Assembly: GCA_023630585.1 (NCBI GenBank)
Contig: CM042535.1
Coordinates: forward strand, 32,617,399-32,681,398
Length of the DNA stretch: 64,000 nt
Direction of reading: 5' to 3'
DNA from: Cranoglanis bouderius
Taxonomy: Eukaryota; Chordata; Actinopteri; Siluriformes; Cranoglanididae
Shown: piece by piece, positions 1-10,210 of the stretch
Layout of the letters: every line of letters starts with the position of its first letter
Position numbering within the stretch: the stretch's first letter is position 1
Made by a program: the position numbers and the translations under genes
Notes under the pieces: model-generated
Told to the model about the DNA's origin: nothing
The model's database searches: none
The model's input: only the letters and a program-made list of their open reading frames with translations

Positions 1-855
1 AATTCACCTTTTTCCTCCTTCAACCACTGTGTGGTCAGTTTTGCTGTGTGCTTTGGGTCATTGTCATGTTGGAAGGTAAATCTTCTTCCCATTGACAACT
101 TTCTGGCAGAGGGCAGCAGTCCATGCTGCAGAGAAACACCCCCATAACAGGATATTACCACCTCCATGCTTTACTATAGGAACGGTGTCATTTGGATGGT
201 GAGCTGTATTGGATTTCTGCCAGACATATCGTTTGGTGTTGAGGCCAAATAATTCATCTGACCATAACACCTTTTTCCATGTGGCCTCAGAATCTTCAAG
301 GTGCGTTTTGGCAAAGCTCAGTCGTGGGTGGCTTTTTTTCTTGCAACCCTCCCATACAAGCCACATTTGTTGATAATTTGTGATATTGTTGTCACATGCA
401 CACAATGACCACTCTTCATCATAAATTCCTGCAACTGCTTCAGAGTTGCTGTAGGCCTCTTGGTAGCCTCTCTGACCAGTTTCTTCCTGGTTCTTTCATC
501 CAGTTTGGAGCGACATCCTCATCCAAGGAGGGTCTGTGTTGTACCAAATACCTTCCACTTCTTAATAATAGACTCCACTGTGCTTCTAGGCATTGATAAA
601 GCCTTTGAATTTTTTTGTATCCATCTCCTGACTTGTGCCTGTCCACAACTTTATCTCAGAGATCTTTTGACACTGCCTTGCCACTGCCAGTTGATTGTTT
701 GCTTCAGTTGCACTACAAAATGCTCCAGGAAAGCTCTTTTCATGCTGAGCTAATTAAAATGACCACAGCTGATCACACTTGAAAGTCAAATGGCTTTGTG
801 TGCCATTGAGAAGGTTATTAGCTACACCTTATTGAGTTTACAAGTCATTTTTAGT
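1..855 (-). mobile_element. Tc1-like transposon group A, truncated copy
   Basis: This is the promoter-proximal part of a Tc1/mariner element read on the minus strand; the transposase C-terminus and 3' inverted repeat lie beyond the window edge. The middle of the transposase (405-64) shows the LWSDELFGLNTKRYVW block holding the first catalytic Asp, and KHGGGNILLWGCFSA. The N-terminal HTH half (646-440) is in a different frame, so the copy is dead. The same family occurs complete at 13698-14858, 43403-44821 and 57102-58418. The element stops at about 855, before the outer inverted repeat present in those copies. Confidence 0.9.
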
Positions 856-949
856 CGTGAAAGTTGATTATGAGTTTAGGCAAACAGCCTGGGGAGATGC
901 CCTGCAAATATAAAATCTCAATCTCCTGAAACCACAGTCCTTTTTGATC

Positions 950-1245
950 TGAGAACAGTGGTTCTGGAGATGGAGGAGCTGGGATCAGAGGTGAATCAGA
1001 AAAGTGTGGTTCAATCCACCCTGTTCCTCTGTGGAGACCACCTTTCCCTTTACCAGAAAGCAGAGGTTGCCCAGTTGCAAACATAATTTTCTGATGTGTT
1101 TTCCCTCCTGCCTGGTCACACTAACCTCATAGAAAACCAATGGATTCACCTGGTGGTGGTAGTGCACAGCTACCCCAGCCATTTACCTTATAGGAAAAAA
1201 CAGCTGTTTCAGGAGGAGCTACAGGCCATGCTTGCGTGGTGAAAA
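950..1245 (+). pseudogene. Gmr1-like Ty3/gypsy pol fragment (start of RT)
   Basis: The plus strand encodes a degraded peptide including KAEVAQLQT, then FSDVFSLLPGHTNLIE and further on QLFQEELQAMLAW. This matches the linker into reverse transcriptase of fish Gmr1-like gypsy elements (consensus pattern: ..AEVAALQ..FADVFS..PGRTNLIEH..REELQAML). One in-frame stop and several missense changes make it a relic of about 300 bp. The related but separate copy at 3868-5625 lies on the opposite strand. Family assignment is by recalled protein pattern, not alignment. Confidence 0.65.
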
Positions 1246-1581
1246 TTCTCTGTTTAGATTGAGCTGTTGCATTCTCCACCATTATATGTAAGGAGAGACT
1301 AGTAGATCAGCTCGGAAGGGCAAATTTAGCTAATTTGATATTTCTGATCAACTATTCATCCAACGATAAGTTGAAATTAGTTATTAATTAAGCATTAGAT
1401 ATTACCTCTGTGGCCACCGTCAATAATATCCTAATGTAAAATACAAATTAAAACACAGTAACAAGATCACACAACTTAAGACAATAAATCATAAATATAG
1501 ACAAGAGCAGAGCTTAATTTGAGCCGGATCCTGCCAGAACAGGATCCAGCACCTCTAAAATATAGGACACCTGCATTCCGG

Positions 1582-2623
1582 TGTTACGCCACTGGAAGAG
1601 GGCTGGACACAGTTGCGGTCAAAAGTTCGTCACTTTATTTGGCAAACATGTGGAAAGGACACAGGGCAACAGCAATGTTTTAGGAAGGCTTTGTGACTTC
1701 GTAAGGTGCAGTAACTAAGAATATACAATCTCTCAAATAGCTAGAACTAGCTGTAGTAAACACCCAGTATGGAGTTGCAACGACTAGCAATAGTAAATAC
1801 ACAGTGGGGTATCACAAGAACTAACTATGGAAAGCATGCATCATGATATTACAGGAACTAATAGTAGAACACTCAAAACATGACACTTCGTGAATTCGCA
1901 GTAGCAAACATATAGTATGACACAGTGATAGCAGTGGCTAACATACAGTATGTAACTGCGATGTGCTGGCTGTAACAAAACAAACAGAGTATCAAGTGTA
2001 TATAGTTATTATAGAAAAGTTATCCCTTAGTAGAAGACTTAAACGAAATCGTAAAACAAAAATACTTCGCTTGCAAAACACACGGTTAGGAACTACAATG
2101 GTTAACAGTCGTAATCACCCAGTATGCTACTACAATAACTAGCAGTGGCAAACATACGGTATGTAAACTACGAAGTGCTAGCTGTAGCAAACACTCAGGA
2201 AAACAAGTGTACATTAAACTATCACAGAAATGTCATTCACTAGTAGAGGGCTTAGATGAAGTCGTAATCCGAAATACTTAGCTTGTAGTCAAATGCCAAG
2301 GAAATCAGTCCAGGGTTAATCACTCAGTAATGTGAGATTCGGGGAGAACAAACAATACTTCGCACCCAACCTGGAAAACAAAAGTCCTTAAATAATGTGT
2401 AGTGAGAGTGGAAACAGGTGTGCGGGATTAAAATGAAGGTGATTGTGAACGTGGTAGTGTGTGGGTGCTCTGGGTGTTGTAGTCTCTAGCGGCCATGCTT
2501 GTAGGCCGCCGAGCTTGCTGGGAAGTGTAGTGTGGGGTGTGTGCAGGAGAGTCGGTGGCGGCCATGTCCTTGAGCTGCTGAGAGTTCTGGGAACTGGAGT
2601 CGCGCTTTTTGCGCGACCTTACA
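1582..2623 (-). mobile_element. Solo LTR of a Ty3/gypsy-like element
   Basis: A 1042-bp block begins TGTTACGCC and ends GACCTTACA (TG..CA). It is flanked by the 5-bp target duplication TCCGG (1577-1581 and 2624-2628). Removing it and one TCCGG restores the sequence found uninterrupted at about 33326-33345 in hAT copy 1b. Read on the minus strand, its start resembles the gypsy LTR at 42150 (GACTCCAGTTCCCAG, then a CATGGCCGC..GACTACAA segment), so minus is the likely transcription direction. A 7-bp-arm hairpin (GTCGCGC with a 5-nt loop) lies at 2599-2617. No internal coding sequence is present, consistent with LTR-LTR recombination. Confidence 0.85.
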
Positions 2624-2869
2624 TCCGGAACCTTTTTATATGGATCTGGCACCTCTGCAGCTGGATGTTTAAAGACTCCCACAGCAATATGATCAAAACA
2701 AATAGTTTTATTTTTTTAATTCACCAAAAGTAAAACAGAACAACAAAAAAGGCAATAACAATGCTAATCTTAATGCTCAAATATTGCTAACAGCCAATCA
2801 GTAGCCTCTTTCACATAACGTAATTATTTCAAGTTCAAAGTTCACCTGAATTTGTTCACATACGTAAAA

Positions 2870-3650
2870 TGCGCGTTGTGTATGTATGTGTGTGGGTAGT
2901 CTGTGTGTGCGTTTCAGATTCCTATTGGTTCCATAACCTGCCAATCTTCATCAACGAAGATGATGCTCTGGTGCACGCTGCCAATCAGCTCACGCCGCTC
3001 CGTTTAAATACAACACAAGCTTGTTTCCTGTGTGACTTTAGTATAGGGATTGTCATGTCTTTGTTGGTGCTGTGGTCATAACGTGTGCAGCGATATATTT
3101 GTCCTGTCTCCTCAAATTCACTGTGTGTGTGAGGCTGGGAAGGAGGAAGCAGGTGAGTACGTCGTGCGACATACATTGTGCACCACGTAGGAAGATCCGC
3201 TGTATTAAACACACTAGGCTTAGGAGAGGGTGCCACCCCCTGTATGTTTTGGTTAACTACATAGTCAGAATAGTTTAGTTAGGGCGTTTCATGCCGAAGA
3301 CTTTTTATTTCTACATTTTCCTTTGATAGGCAGTGTAGTCGATAAAAACCGTGTTAGCAGTGTTTAGTTTTACTTATTTATTTTCTTTGGCACCTCTTAT
3401 GCTCCCCTTCCCACCTTGTCCATTTAATTGTGAGTATTGTTGTTTTGTCTGTGTAAATACTGTAAATAATTGGTTTCTTTTCACCCCTTTGGGCACTGTA
3501 CACTGTGTAAATAAAACACGTTTGAGTGGAGTTTGGACTATACCCTGTTTCTTTTACTGGCTGACCCTCATAGCGAGATACACACTCTTAACTTTAAATG
3601 TTATAACCCTGTTTTCCCCTAGCCAAATAGCCATTACATCTCAGGGACAT
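2870..3650 (+). other. LTR-like insertion inside hAT copy 1a
   Basis: About 780 bp sits between two stretches that are adjacent in hAT copy 1b (about 25245-25275). It has a TTTAAATAC box near 3003, an AATAAA signal at 3510-3515 and a right edge ending GACATAACA. Together these suggest the promoter and polyadenylation signals of a solo LTR on the plus strand. I could not find a clean target duplication, because the left edge runs into a TG-rich stretch (about 2875-2910). The short open frames here have no recognisable domain. Confidence 0.5.
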
Positions 3651-3867
3651 AACAGTCATGGAGAAAAGAAAGCAGTTATCATTACAAGCATTTTTAACAA
3701 CACAAACAAAATAGTAAAAAGGCAAGAGTCCAAGAGAGCGAGCAGCAGGAGGTCACTGATGATGCAGTTTGGTGACTGTTCCCACGACTAACAGTGATAA
3801 CACTAGCCTGATTGTGGAAGGTTTTTAGAAGCACTTACAAGGCTAAACGTTGTCAACCTGCACATGG

Positions 3868-4392
3868 CTCCAAACAGAAGGGTAAGAACTTGGTGTAACC
3901 CAAACAGAGTGGAAAAGGCAATTTTTTCTTAGGATACTGGAATCAAGAGAATAAAAGTGAGACACGCCTAACCGATAAAGCAGTTAATCAATACAAGGCA
4001 TAGGGTATGCGTCAAATTTAGAAACCACATTGACTTTTCTAAAGTCCACACAAAAACGGGGCACCAAGACCACCAGGCTGCTCACTTCAGGACTCCTCTA
4101 TTACTCCCATATTGAGCATTGAGTTCATCCCAAACCACATTTTTTTGTGTTCGGGTAAATGATAGGGGTGGTTGCTTACTACCACACCTGAGGGAGTCCT
4201 GACGTGGTGTTCTATGAGGTTTTGAGTGACTGGTTGAAACAAATAAAGATAAGAAAATTCCCCTTGCAACCTGTGCTCTCTGGGATGGTGAGAGGTGGTC
4301 TCCACAAGAGACTGGAGTAGAATGAGCCTAGTTTTTAAGGGCACCTCTGGTCCCAGATTTTCTCTCTCTAGAACCACTGTTGCCAGAGCCAC
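3868..4392 (-). pseudogene. Reverse transcriptase N-terminal remnant of a Gmr1-like retrotransposon
   Basis: The frame runs through NLIEHHVRTPSGVVV, NHPYHLPEHKK, and MLNMGVIEES. Past a break it continues (4080-3868) as RFCVDFRKVNVVSKFDAYPM and a degraded SLDS/FHSVWVTPS segment. These are RT blocks just before and after the first catalytic region. The sequence stops before the catalytic YVDD box, so no active-site aspartates remain. Several stops are present. Confidence 0.65.
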
Positions 4393-4589
4393 AGTAACTG
4401 CCTCTCTCCATGGTTTGGAGATTGAGGTGGATCGCCCCGATCCATTTACCTGTCCTTATAGTCGATGTCCCCAACTCGCCATATGACCTCAAAGGGCCCT
4501 TGCCACTTCGTGTGTAATTTAGAGTTTGATGTGGATAGTAAAATGAGTACCTTATCTCCTGGTGCAAATTCCCATAGATGCGTGACACA

Positions 4590-5095
4590 AATTCTCCTGT
4601 ATAAAGTGACTTAAGATGTGGAGTTTTGTTCTCAGGTCTAAAATGTATCGAATTTCATTTTACTATGTGAAGGTCCCTCCTCCCAACATTCTCTAATGAG
4701 GTCCAGGACGCCACAGAGCCTGTGCCCATACAATAATTCTAATTGGCAGAACCCCATGGAGGCTTGTGGGACCTCTCCTATTGGAAATAACAGGGGTTTG
4801 AGCCATTTATCCCAATTTTGCACATCCTTGTAAACAAACTTTGCAATCATGTTGGATTAAACTGCCCACCCATCTGTTTATGGATGGTAAATGCTGATGT
4901 GATTCGATTTAATTCCTAATAATTTTTCTAGTGTTTGCGTAGTGTCCGTGACATAAACGTAGTGTCCTGGTCAGTCAGGATCTCTTTTGGCATCCCATCT
5001 CAGGAGATTACTCGGAATCCACTATGGCTAACACACGAGACTAACACCCTTGTGTGCACCTTTCTATGGCCAGACAAGGTCCATACCAATTCTTT
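4590..5095 (-). pseudogene. Integrase remnant of a Gmr1-like retrotransposon
   Basis: The minus strand gives broken frames matching the integrase core: a PLERIGMDLV-like start near 5095, LLGIKSNHISIYHP near 4900, then VYKDVQNWDKWLKPLLF and EVPQASMGF (4838-4750). The LLYGHR..GVLDLI..WEEGPS segment follows. Integrase would join the cDNA to host DNA. At least three stops or frame changes interrupt it. It lies directly upstream of RT in the same orientation, which supports the Gmr1 arrangement. Confidence 0.65.
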
Positions 5096-5237
5096 CAAAG
5101 GGGATCTCGATTAAGGTTAATGGACACAATGGTGCTTTTGGGGTAGCCTGCAGATTCACCTGCTGACATTACTGACATGGAGAGAGAGAGAGAAGCATGG
5201 GACTGCCACCAAGTGATTGTCCACCAGCTGAACAAGT

Positions 5238-5615
5238 TCATCCAGTTCCTGCAGGGAGTTGAGCAATGAATTGCTCCAGTAACACCAGCTTGATGATCTG
5301 TTCCACTTCCTGCTCCTCCACCATCAACCACTGGTGACAGGAGTCCTTCAGCTGCTGTGCACAGGTGAAGGGGCAGCCAACCTTGGTGAGCTGCAGTGAC
5401 TGCAAGCAAGGGTGGTGCTCATCTGGTTTCTGGCTGACATGCTGCAGGACCTCTATCTTGACACTTGAATACAGCAGATGCTGGGCAGCAAGCTGGGATT
5501 CCCCTGATAGCAAACCATTCAACCATTCCCACTCAGTTGCCACATACTCAGAAAGCTGCAAGAAGGCCTCCAGATCATCCATGGAGGCCATCTTGGTGAA
5601 CGTTATGGGTGGCAC
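5238..5615 (-). pseudogene. SCAN-like gag remnant of a Gmr1-like retrotransposon
   Basis: A 125-residue frame starts MPPITFTKMASMDDLEAFLQ and contains YVATEWEWLNGLLSGE, then LEQFIAQLPAGTG at its end. This matches the capsid-like SCAN region of fish Gmr1-like gag proteins, where a long helical domain is followed by FIAQLP. It continues out of frame into 5237-5095 with a (GA)-type stretch, so the gag is broken. SCAN domains in vertebrate zinc-finger genes derive from this type of gag, so a host zinc-finger gene was considered. The downstream integrase and RT make the retrotransposon reading much likelier. Confidence 0.7.
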
Positions 5616-5703
5616 GATGACAGGGGACTCTGTTGTGGTGTGCCCACCCGCTTTTTTAGTGGGTTGCCACTAATTCGCACGTTAACGCTAATGTTCATGC
5701 TCT

Positions 5704-5745
5704 GTGTGTGTGTGTGTGTGTGTGTCTGTGTGTGTGCCCTCCAGC

Positions 5746-5783
<38 letters not shown>
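5704..5783. repeat. (TG)n and (TC)n microsatellites
   Basis: A TG run at about 5704-5737 is followed after about 15 bp by an uninterrupted TC run at about 5751-5783. Simple sequence with no coding meaning. Confidence 0.95.
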
Positions 5784-5785
<2 letters not shown>

Positions 5786-6944
5786 GTTACAGGAGTAACT
5801 GAAGGCACAAAGAAACTCACACTAGTAGACTGGCAGTAATCAGGCACAGTCGAGAATAATCACACGATACTTGCCAGTTCAACCCACCTCCTCTCCATCC
5901 ACAGCTGACACTCAACCACTCCCTCACTGCCAAATATGGTATCTGGGTTTTTACTTGGGTCATGGGCAGGTGCGCCCCCATATTGATAAGACAGCAGTGA
6001 TTGCAACCTGTCTAAGAAACAAGATTAAAAAAGAAGGTGAGGCAGTTTCTGGGTGCTTTTCCCAGCTCTGCACACCCAGTCAGGCAACCACACCCTCGAA
6101 ACATGGCACCTCCAGTGCAATTACCTGCTTCATTCTAGTACTGCTGTCCCTGCATTACCAACTTGACTGCCGCTGAAAGTTTAAAGAACAAGGAAATCCC
6201 CACTGATTCTTATTAAATGGAGTCATTCAAGGTTTAAGGGAAATTGAAGAGAAGATTTGGATGCAATTACTACCAACTTCTCAAACAGAGTACAAGGAAT
6301 CATTTTTTATAGCACAATTACAGTATATTGTCTGGCAAGGCAATAGTGTGCCAAGGTCTCCTGTATTCATCTCTGCCTTTTCCTATTTCTACCTACATTT
6401 TTCCATGCATTCAAGCTTTTTCTATTCTCATTCCCTTTCTCCAGTCTGACATTATCTTCTCCCTTTCATCCCAACAATGAATGTTTTAATTTTAAACCCC
6501 CCTTCATCTAAACCACCTTTCATCCCACCTGTTCATAATCTCAGCATTCATTCAAACATTCAATCCTCCTTCTTATTCTCCATACTTGCAGCCCATTCCA
6601 TCAATCAAACCTCACAGCCCATCTTGTTTCTCAAAGTTGCAGCCTGTCCAGTCTCTTGGAGCTCATAGCAATTTTGTCTCTCAAAGCTTGCAGCCCCTGC
6701 AGTAAACCTCTGAAGAACTGCAGATATACTCTTGGTCTCACTGTGAATCATCCCTCTTTCCTTCTGAAGCTTCGCAGACACCCTCTCTCTCTCTGTCCTT
6801 CCAAGTCAAAGGGTTTGAGTCCATTTATGTCAAAGTCAAGATGCAAGTATTCATTAATTATGTCAAGTTGAGTTGAAAGTCAGCAAATTTGTCCAAGTCC
6901 AAGTCGAATCCAAGTCCATAACACAGTCATTATACAGTATGAAA
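5784..6944. other. Anonymous sequence, no feature recognised
   Basis: This stretch has only short, unsupported open frames. A diffuse run of AAGTC/CAAGT words at about 6795-6915 suggests a decayed repeat. Nothing here resembles a host exon, RNA gene or element end that I can name. Confidence 0.5.
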
Positions 6945-7498
6945 GCATATATATATGCAAATCTCATAAACCCATATGTTATTCACAATAGAACACAGAA
7001 AATATATTTAATGTTTAAACTAAGGAAATGTACTATTTTAAGGAAAAAAATAAGGTAATTTTGAATTTGATGACCGCAACACATCTCAAAAAAGTTGGGA
7101 TGGGGGCAACAAAAGGCTGGAAAAGTAAGTATTACTAAAAATAAACAGCTGGAGGAACATTGTGCAATTAATTAGGTTAATTGGCAACAGGTCAGTAACA
7201 TGATTGGGTATAAAAAAGTGTATCTTAGAGAGGCAGAGTGTCTCAGAGGTAAAGATGGGATGGAATCTGGATGGAAGCATATGTTGCTCTAAAATCTGTA
7301 TATACATTTCAGCAGTGATGGTGCCCTTCCAGATGTGCAAGCTGACCAAATGTTTTCAATTGTTGAAAGGTCTGGACTGCAGGCAGGGCAGTTCAGCACC
7401 CAGACTCTTCTACTACGAAGCCATGTTGTTGTAACAGATGCAGTATGTGGTTTAGCATTGTCTTGCTGAAATATGCAAGGCCTTCCCTGAAACGTCTG
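6945..7498. mobile_element. Rearranged Tc1-like element (head-to-head pieces)
   Basis: Positions about 6960-7245 look like the 5' region of a Tc1 element read on the plus strand (AAAAAAGTTGGGATGGGGGC, then GGTTAATTGGCAACAGG and GGGTATAAAA), resembling the leader of group J at 61740-61930. From about 7260 to 7498 the coding sense flips: the minus strand encodes GTITAEMYIQILEQHM and FQQDNAKPHTA..CSPDLSTIENIW, the second Asp and final Glu blocks of a Tc1 transposase. The two halves therefore face each other. The right edge is cut by the LTR at 7499. Confidence 0.6.
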
Positions 7499-7815
7499 TG
7501 TAAAGGATTTAAAGGTCGGGCAAGGAGGAAACAGAGGGGAGGCAGACTTAATCCAACTCACACGCTTTATTTTGTCTTTTTCTTCCGATTCGTGTTTTAT
7601 TTTCACTATTTCACACACACACATGCATGCACACGTGACTCTGTGCCAGCGTCTCTTTCTCTCTCTCCCGAGGTGTGTGTCTCTCCTCCTTTTATCTTCT
7701 CCCCCTCATTGCAACACAGAACAATCATTAGTCTCACTTCCTACAGGTGTGCAAACCTTACCACTCGCTTTCTCCAGCACCGCCCTCCATTCTCAGCCAC
7801 GCCTCTGCCTCCACA
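7499..7815 (-). mobile_element. 3' LTR of a Gmr1-like element (LTR family Z)
   Basis: On the minus strand this 317-bp LTR starts TGTGGAGGCAGAGGCG (7815) and ends TCCTTTACA (7499). It is co-linear with the solo LTR at 58825-59135. A G-run resembling a polypurine tract lies just upstream, at about 7846-7856. The RNase H tail of the element follows at 7860-7965. A Tc1-like element flanks the LTR end at 7498. The 5' part of the retroelement is missing. Confidence 0.75.
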
Positions 7816-7859
7816 TACCCCCACTGCTTGGCCTGCCGCCAACAAACCCCCCCCCCTTG

Positions 7860-7965
7860 CCGAGAGAGGAAGTCCGCCACAGCCATCTGCACCCCCGGGC
7901 TGTGGATCACCTCGAACTTAAATGGCTGGAGTGCCAGGTACCAAGGATAATGGATGTAGCCACAA
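7860..7965 (-). pseudogene. RNase H C-terminus of a Gmr1-like pol
   Basis: The minus strand reads YLALQPFKFEVIHSPGVQMAVADFLSR. This is the end of the RNase H domain of fish gypsy pol, where VIHRPG..N..ADFLSR is conserved. It is followed at once by a glycine-rich tail, the polypurine tract and the LTR. The absence of any integrase between RNase H and the 3' LTR fits the Gmr1 order. Only about 35 residues survive. Confidence 0.65.
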
Positions 7966-9343
7966 AAATCGTCTATTCAATCAATTCCACTACTAGTGTT
8001 TACATGTCATCAGGGACCAATTCTGAATTCCTACAAAAAGTAGAAATATACTACCACATATACTACTGTACCTCTCAAATATAGTTGTTTCAGTGGAAAG
8101 AGCAGTGATTCTGATTATCCACAAGACCCTCTGACAGCAACATTTATGTCAGAAACATTTAACATATATACTAGACCCAGTAGCGAGGAGACAATAAGAA
8201 TATAAAGGGACCCACTCATCATTGCAGACACACCCGTAATCTACACTACCCCAGTCTGAAATGACCTCTGATTACTACCTCATCTTGTGATCCATAATTT
8301 ATGCACTTCACCTCACCACTGAACGAAATGTAGAAGCATATTGGATACTGTACCCAGGTTTATTGAAATTCTTCCAGATTTATCAACTTTTATTGGCTGT
8401 GACACTACAGAACTCATTGAAGTCCATTTGTTTGCTTAGAGTCAACATTTCACTTCATGATAAATAATACCATTTAAAACTGGGTAGAAATGCCTTGTTG
8501 ATGAGAGAGGTCAGAGGAGAATGGCAGACTAGTAACTAATCCAGTCTGATCTTCAACTGTCTCTATTCTATTCTATTCTATTCTATTCTATTCTATTCTA
8601 TTTTATTTGTAAAAGAAAATTCATAAATGGAGTTGTTTTTCAGTGCAGTTGTGAGAATTTTGAAGCTCTTAACTGTTCTGAAGTGAGTAGTTGTACCAAG
8701 TCAAAAATACAATACTTTATTAAGTTAGGTCCTGTTTGAAAATTCTGTTCATTTGTATGTAAAACCTCCACTTCATCTGTGTTCCTGCAATTCACTAGAC
8801 TGACCATCATGTTTTCCTGAGAATGAAGTCACTACCCTTCCAGCCAGAAGCAGTTCCATAGTGTTCTCTTTATTAGCAGGTAAAGCATCCCTTTTTGGCC
8901 TTTGGCCTAAAAGGTTATTTTTCCTAAATATGACACATTGGTTTTTCACATGGCCTAACATAACTTTCACACCTCCAGATGGGCAGAATTGGTAGAATGA
9001 GGAGGTGGACGATGAGGCCCAGATGACCACTGAAATTCCTCAGGCTCCATAAGAGTGAGAAAGAAAATAAGAGTGAGAAAGAAAATAGATGGAAAGTAAG
9101 ATAAGAATGGGCATTAAAAGAATAAAATGAAAATATGAAAGTAATAGCCAGTATTATCTTGTATTAAAGCAGCTTTAGCAAGACTATTCATTTAATTGAC
9201 TATAAATGTAGAATGAGTGTGTTCAACAAAAATGTAACAGATATGAAACAAATATTTCAGGAATAGGCAAAATAGTGTTTTTGCAGTGGTAAAATTTTAG
9301 GACAGTTTCCACTGAAAGTATTTCTGAGGCATCTCATTGAACA
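7966..9343. other. Anonymous sequence with a pentanucleotide microsatellite
   Basis: No coding region is supported here. A clean TATTC/TTCTA pentamer run lies at about 8563-8602. An 85-codon minus-strand frame at 8773-9030 matches nothing I recognise and has no neighbours that support it. Confidence 0.5.
8563..8602. repeat. (TATTC)n microsatellite
   Basis: About eight perfect copies of a 5-bp unit, ending in TATTTTATTTG. Confidence 0.95.
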
Positions 9344-9665
9344 TATATGGCCAAAAGTATGTGGACAACTGACCATCACACCTATATGTAATTTTTGAAT
9401 ATCCTATTCCAGATATAGTTCCACTTTTGTTCTTAGAGTAACCTCCACTCTTCTGGGAAGGCTTTCCAATTGACTTTTGGAATGTGGCTAATGGCCACAA
9501 GAGCATTAGTGATGGCAGGCACTGATGTTGGGTGAGAAGCCCTGGTGTGCAGTCAGCCTTCCAGTTCATCACAAAGGTGTTCAGTGAGGTTGTGGTCAGG
9601 GTTCTGTGAAAACCTCGTGGGTTCTTCCATACCAACCTTGGCAAATCATGTCTTCATGGACCATG
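9344..9665 (-). mobile_element. Tc1-like fragment with GGCCAAAAGTATGTGGACA end
   Basis: The left edge (about 9346-9368) is the terminal motif GGCCAAAAGTATGTGGACA of a common fish Tc1/MITE family. The minus strand encodes a decayed transposase C-terminus in shifted frames, resembling HNLTEHLCDELE..LHT..SHPTSVP..TNALVA from about 9620 back to 9490. This corresponds to the NPIEHLWDELE region carrying the last catalytic Glu. The other end is lost in a (TA)n array. Confidence 0.6.
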
Positions 9666-9684
9666 AAGAACATTGTCATTCTGG

Positions 9685-9687
<3 letters not shown>

Positions 9688-9765
<78 letters not shown>
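9688..9765. repeat. (TA)n microsatellite
   Basis: About 39 TA units. Long YIYIY frames on both strands are simple translations of this array. Confidence 0.97.
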
Positions 9766-9769
<4 letters not shown>

Positions 9770-9989
9770 GACCCACATTATTGCGAGTGAGAGAGTTCAA
9801 TGGTCATTTCTAATAGGCTTAGTAAATGGGCTCTGGAGAAACCGAGAGAGCGAGTGACAGACGTGGTGAGAGAGTGACACAGCGCGGGTCCTGATTGGTC
9901 TTTCTTTGTGCTAAGTAACCTATCGGTTTTCTCAGTAGGCGGGCTTTACAGTCGACCTCTCTCTCTCCAGCTCATCCGTCAGTTCGATT

Positions 9990-10210
9990 CAGTTTAGTGT
10001 GTGCAGCGCCATGGCAGAGTGTCCAAATAAAAAAAAAGTACAAAACGCACTTCACCTCAGACTACACTAAAGTGAACCCATGCATAATAGTGGTAAAAAA
10101 ACAACAACAGCGACAGTGTAGCTGGCTGCACTGTTTGCAGGAGTGATTTCTCAATTGCCCATGGTGGGTTAAATAACTGTAAAAGACATGTTGAGGTGAT
10201 TTTAATGTCA
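9990..10210 (+). pseudogene. N-terminal zinc-finger remnant of a hAT-type transposase
   Basis: An ATG at 10011 starts MAECPNKKK. The frame then shifts to HFTSDYTKVNPCIIV and again to GCTVCRSDFSIAHGGLNNCK followed by RH. The C-x2-C ... C-x3-H pattern matches the BED-like finger at the start of a fish hAT-family transposase. Two small frameshifts break it within 200 bp, and no catalytic domain follows in the next kilobase. A captured host exon is less likely but not excluded. The upstream sequence (9780-10010) has GA-rich and CCAAT-like elements but no clear TATA box. Confidence 0.5.

Larger units (their letters stand above)
1508..3867 (+). mobile_element. hAT transposon copy 1a (interrupted, 3' truncated)
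   Basis: It begins with the terminal repeat CAGAGCTTAATTTG at 1508. Its segments 1508-1581, 2624-2870 and 3650-3867 match the minus strand of the copy at 24275-33367 piece by piece. The segments are separated by a solo LTR (1582-2623) and a second LTR-like block (about 2870-3650). Homology ends abruptly at about 3867, where a gypsy fragment on the other strand begins, so the 3' end and most of the transposase are gone. Orientation is taken from copy 1b, whose C-terminal hAT dimerisation domain is recognisable. Position 2804-2824 keeps the unoccupied target sites of two insertions found in copy 1b. Confidence 0.8.
3868..5625 (-). mobile_element. Gmr1-like Ty3/gypsy fragment (gag-IN-RT order)
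   Basis: Reading down the minus strand gives a SCAN-like gag (5615-5238), then integrase (about 5095-4590), an integrase C-terminal segment (about 4590-4400), and the start of reverse transcriptase (4392-3868). Integrase before RT is the diagnostic order of Gmr1-like Ty3/gypsy elements of fish; most gypsy elements have RT first. All frames carry stops or shifts. The fragment ends at 3868 against hAT copy 1a, partway through RT. No LTR was assigned to it. Confidence 0.75.

Noticed and set aside
3351..3791. 146-codon plus-strand frame
   Set aside because: It spans the junction between the LTR-like insertion and hAT copy 1a, so it cannot be an ancestral gene.
5238..5615. SCAN-domain zinc-finger gene
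   Set aside because: The SCAN-like stretch is followed by retrotransposon integrase and RT in the same orientation and has no zinc fingers.
7572..8084. 170-codon plus-strand protein
   Set aside because: It is antisense to the LTR family Z and RNase H tail and is rich in low-complexity CT translation.
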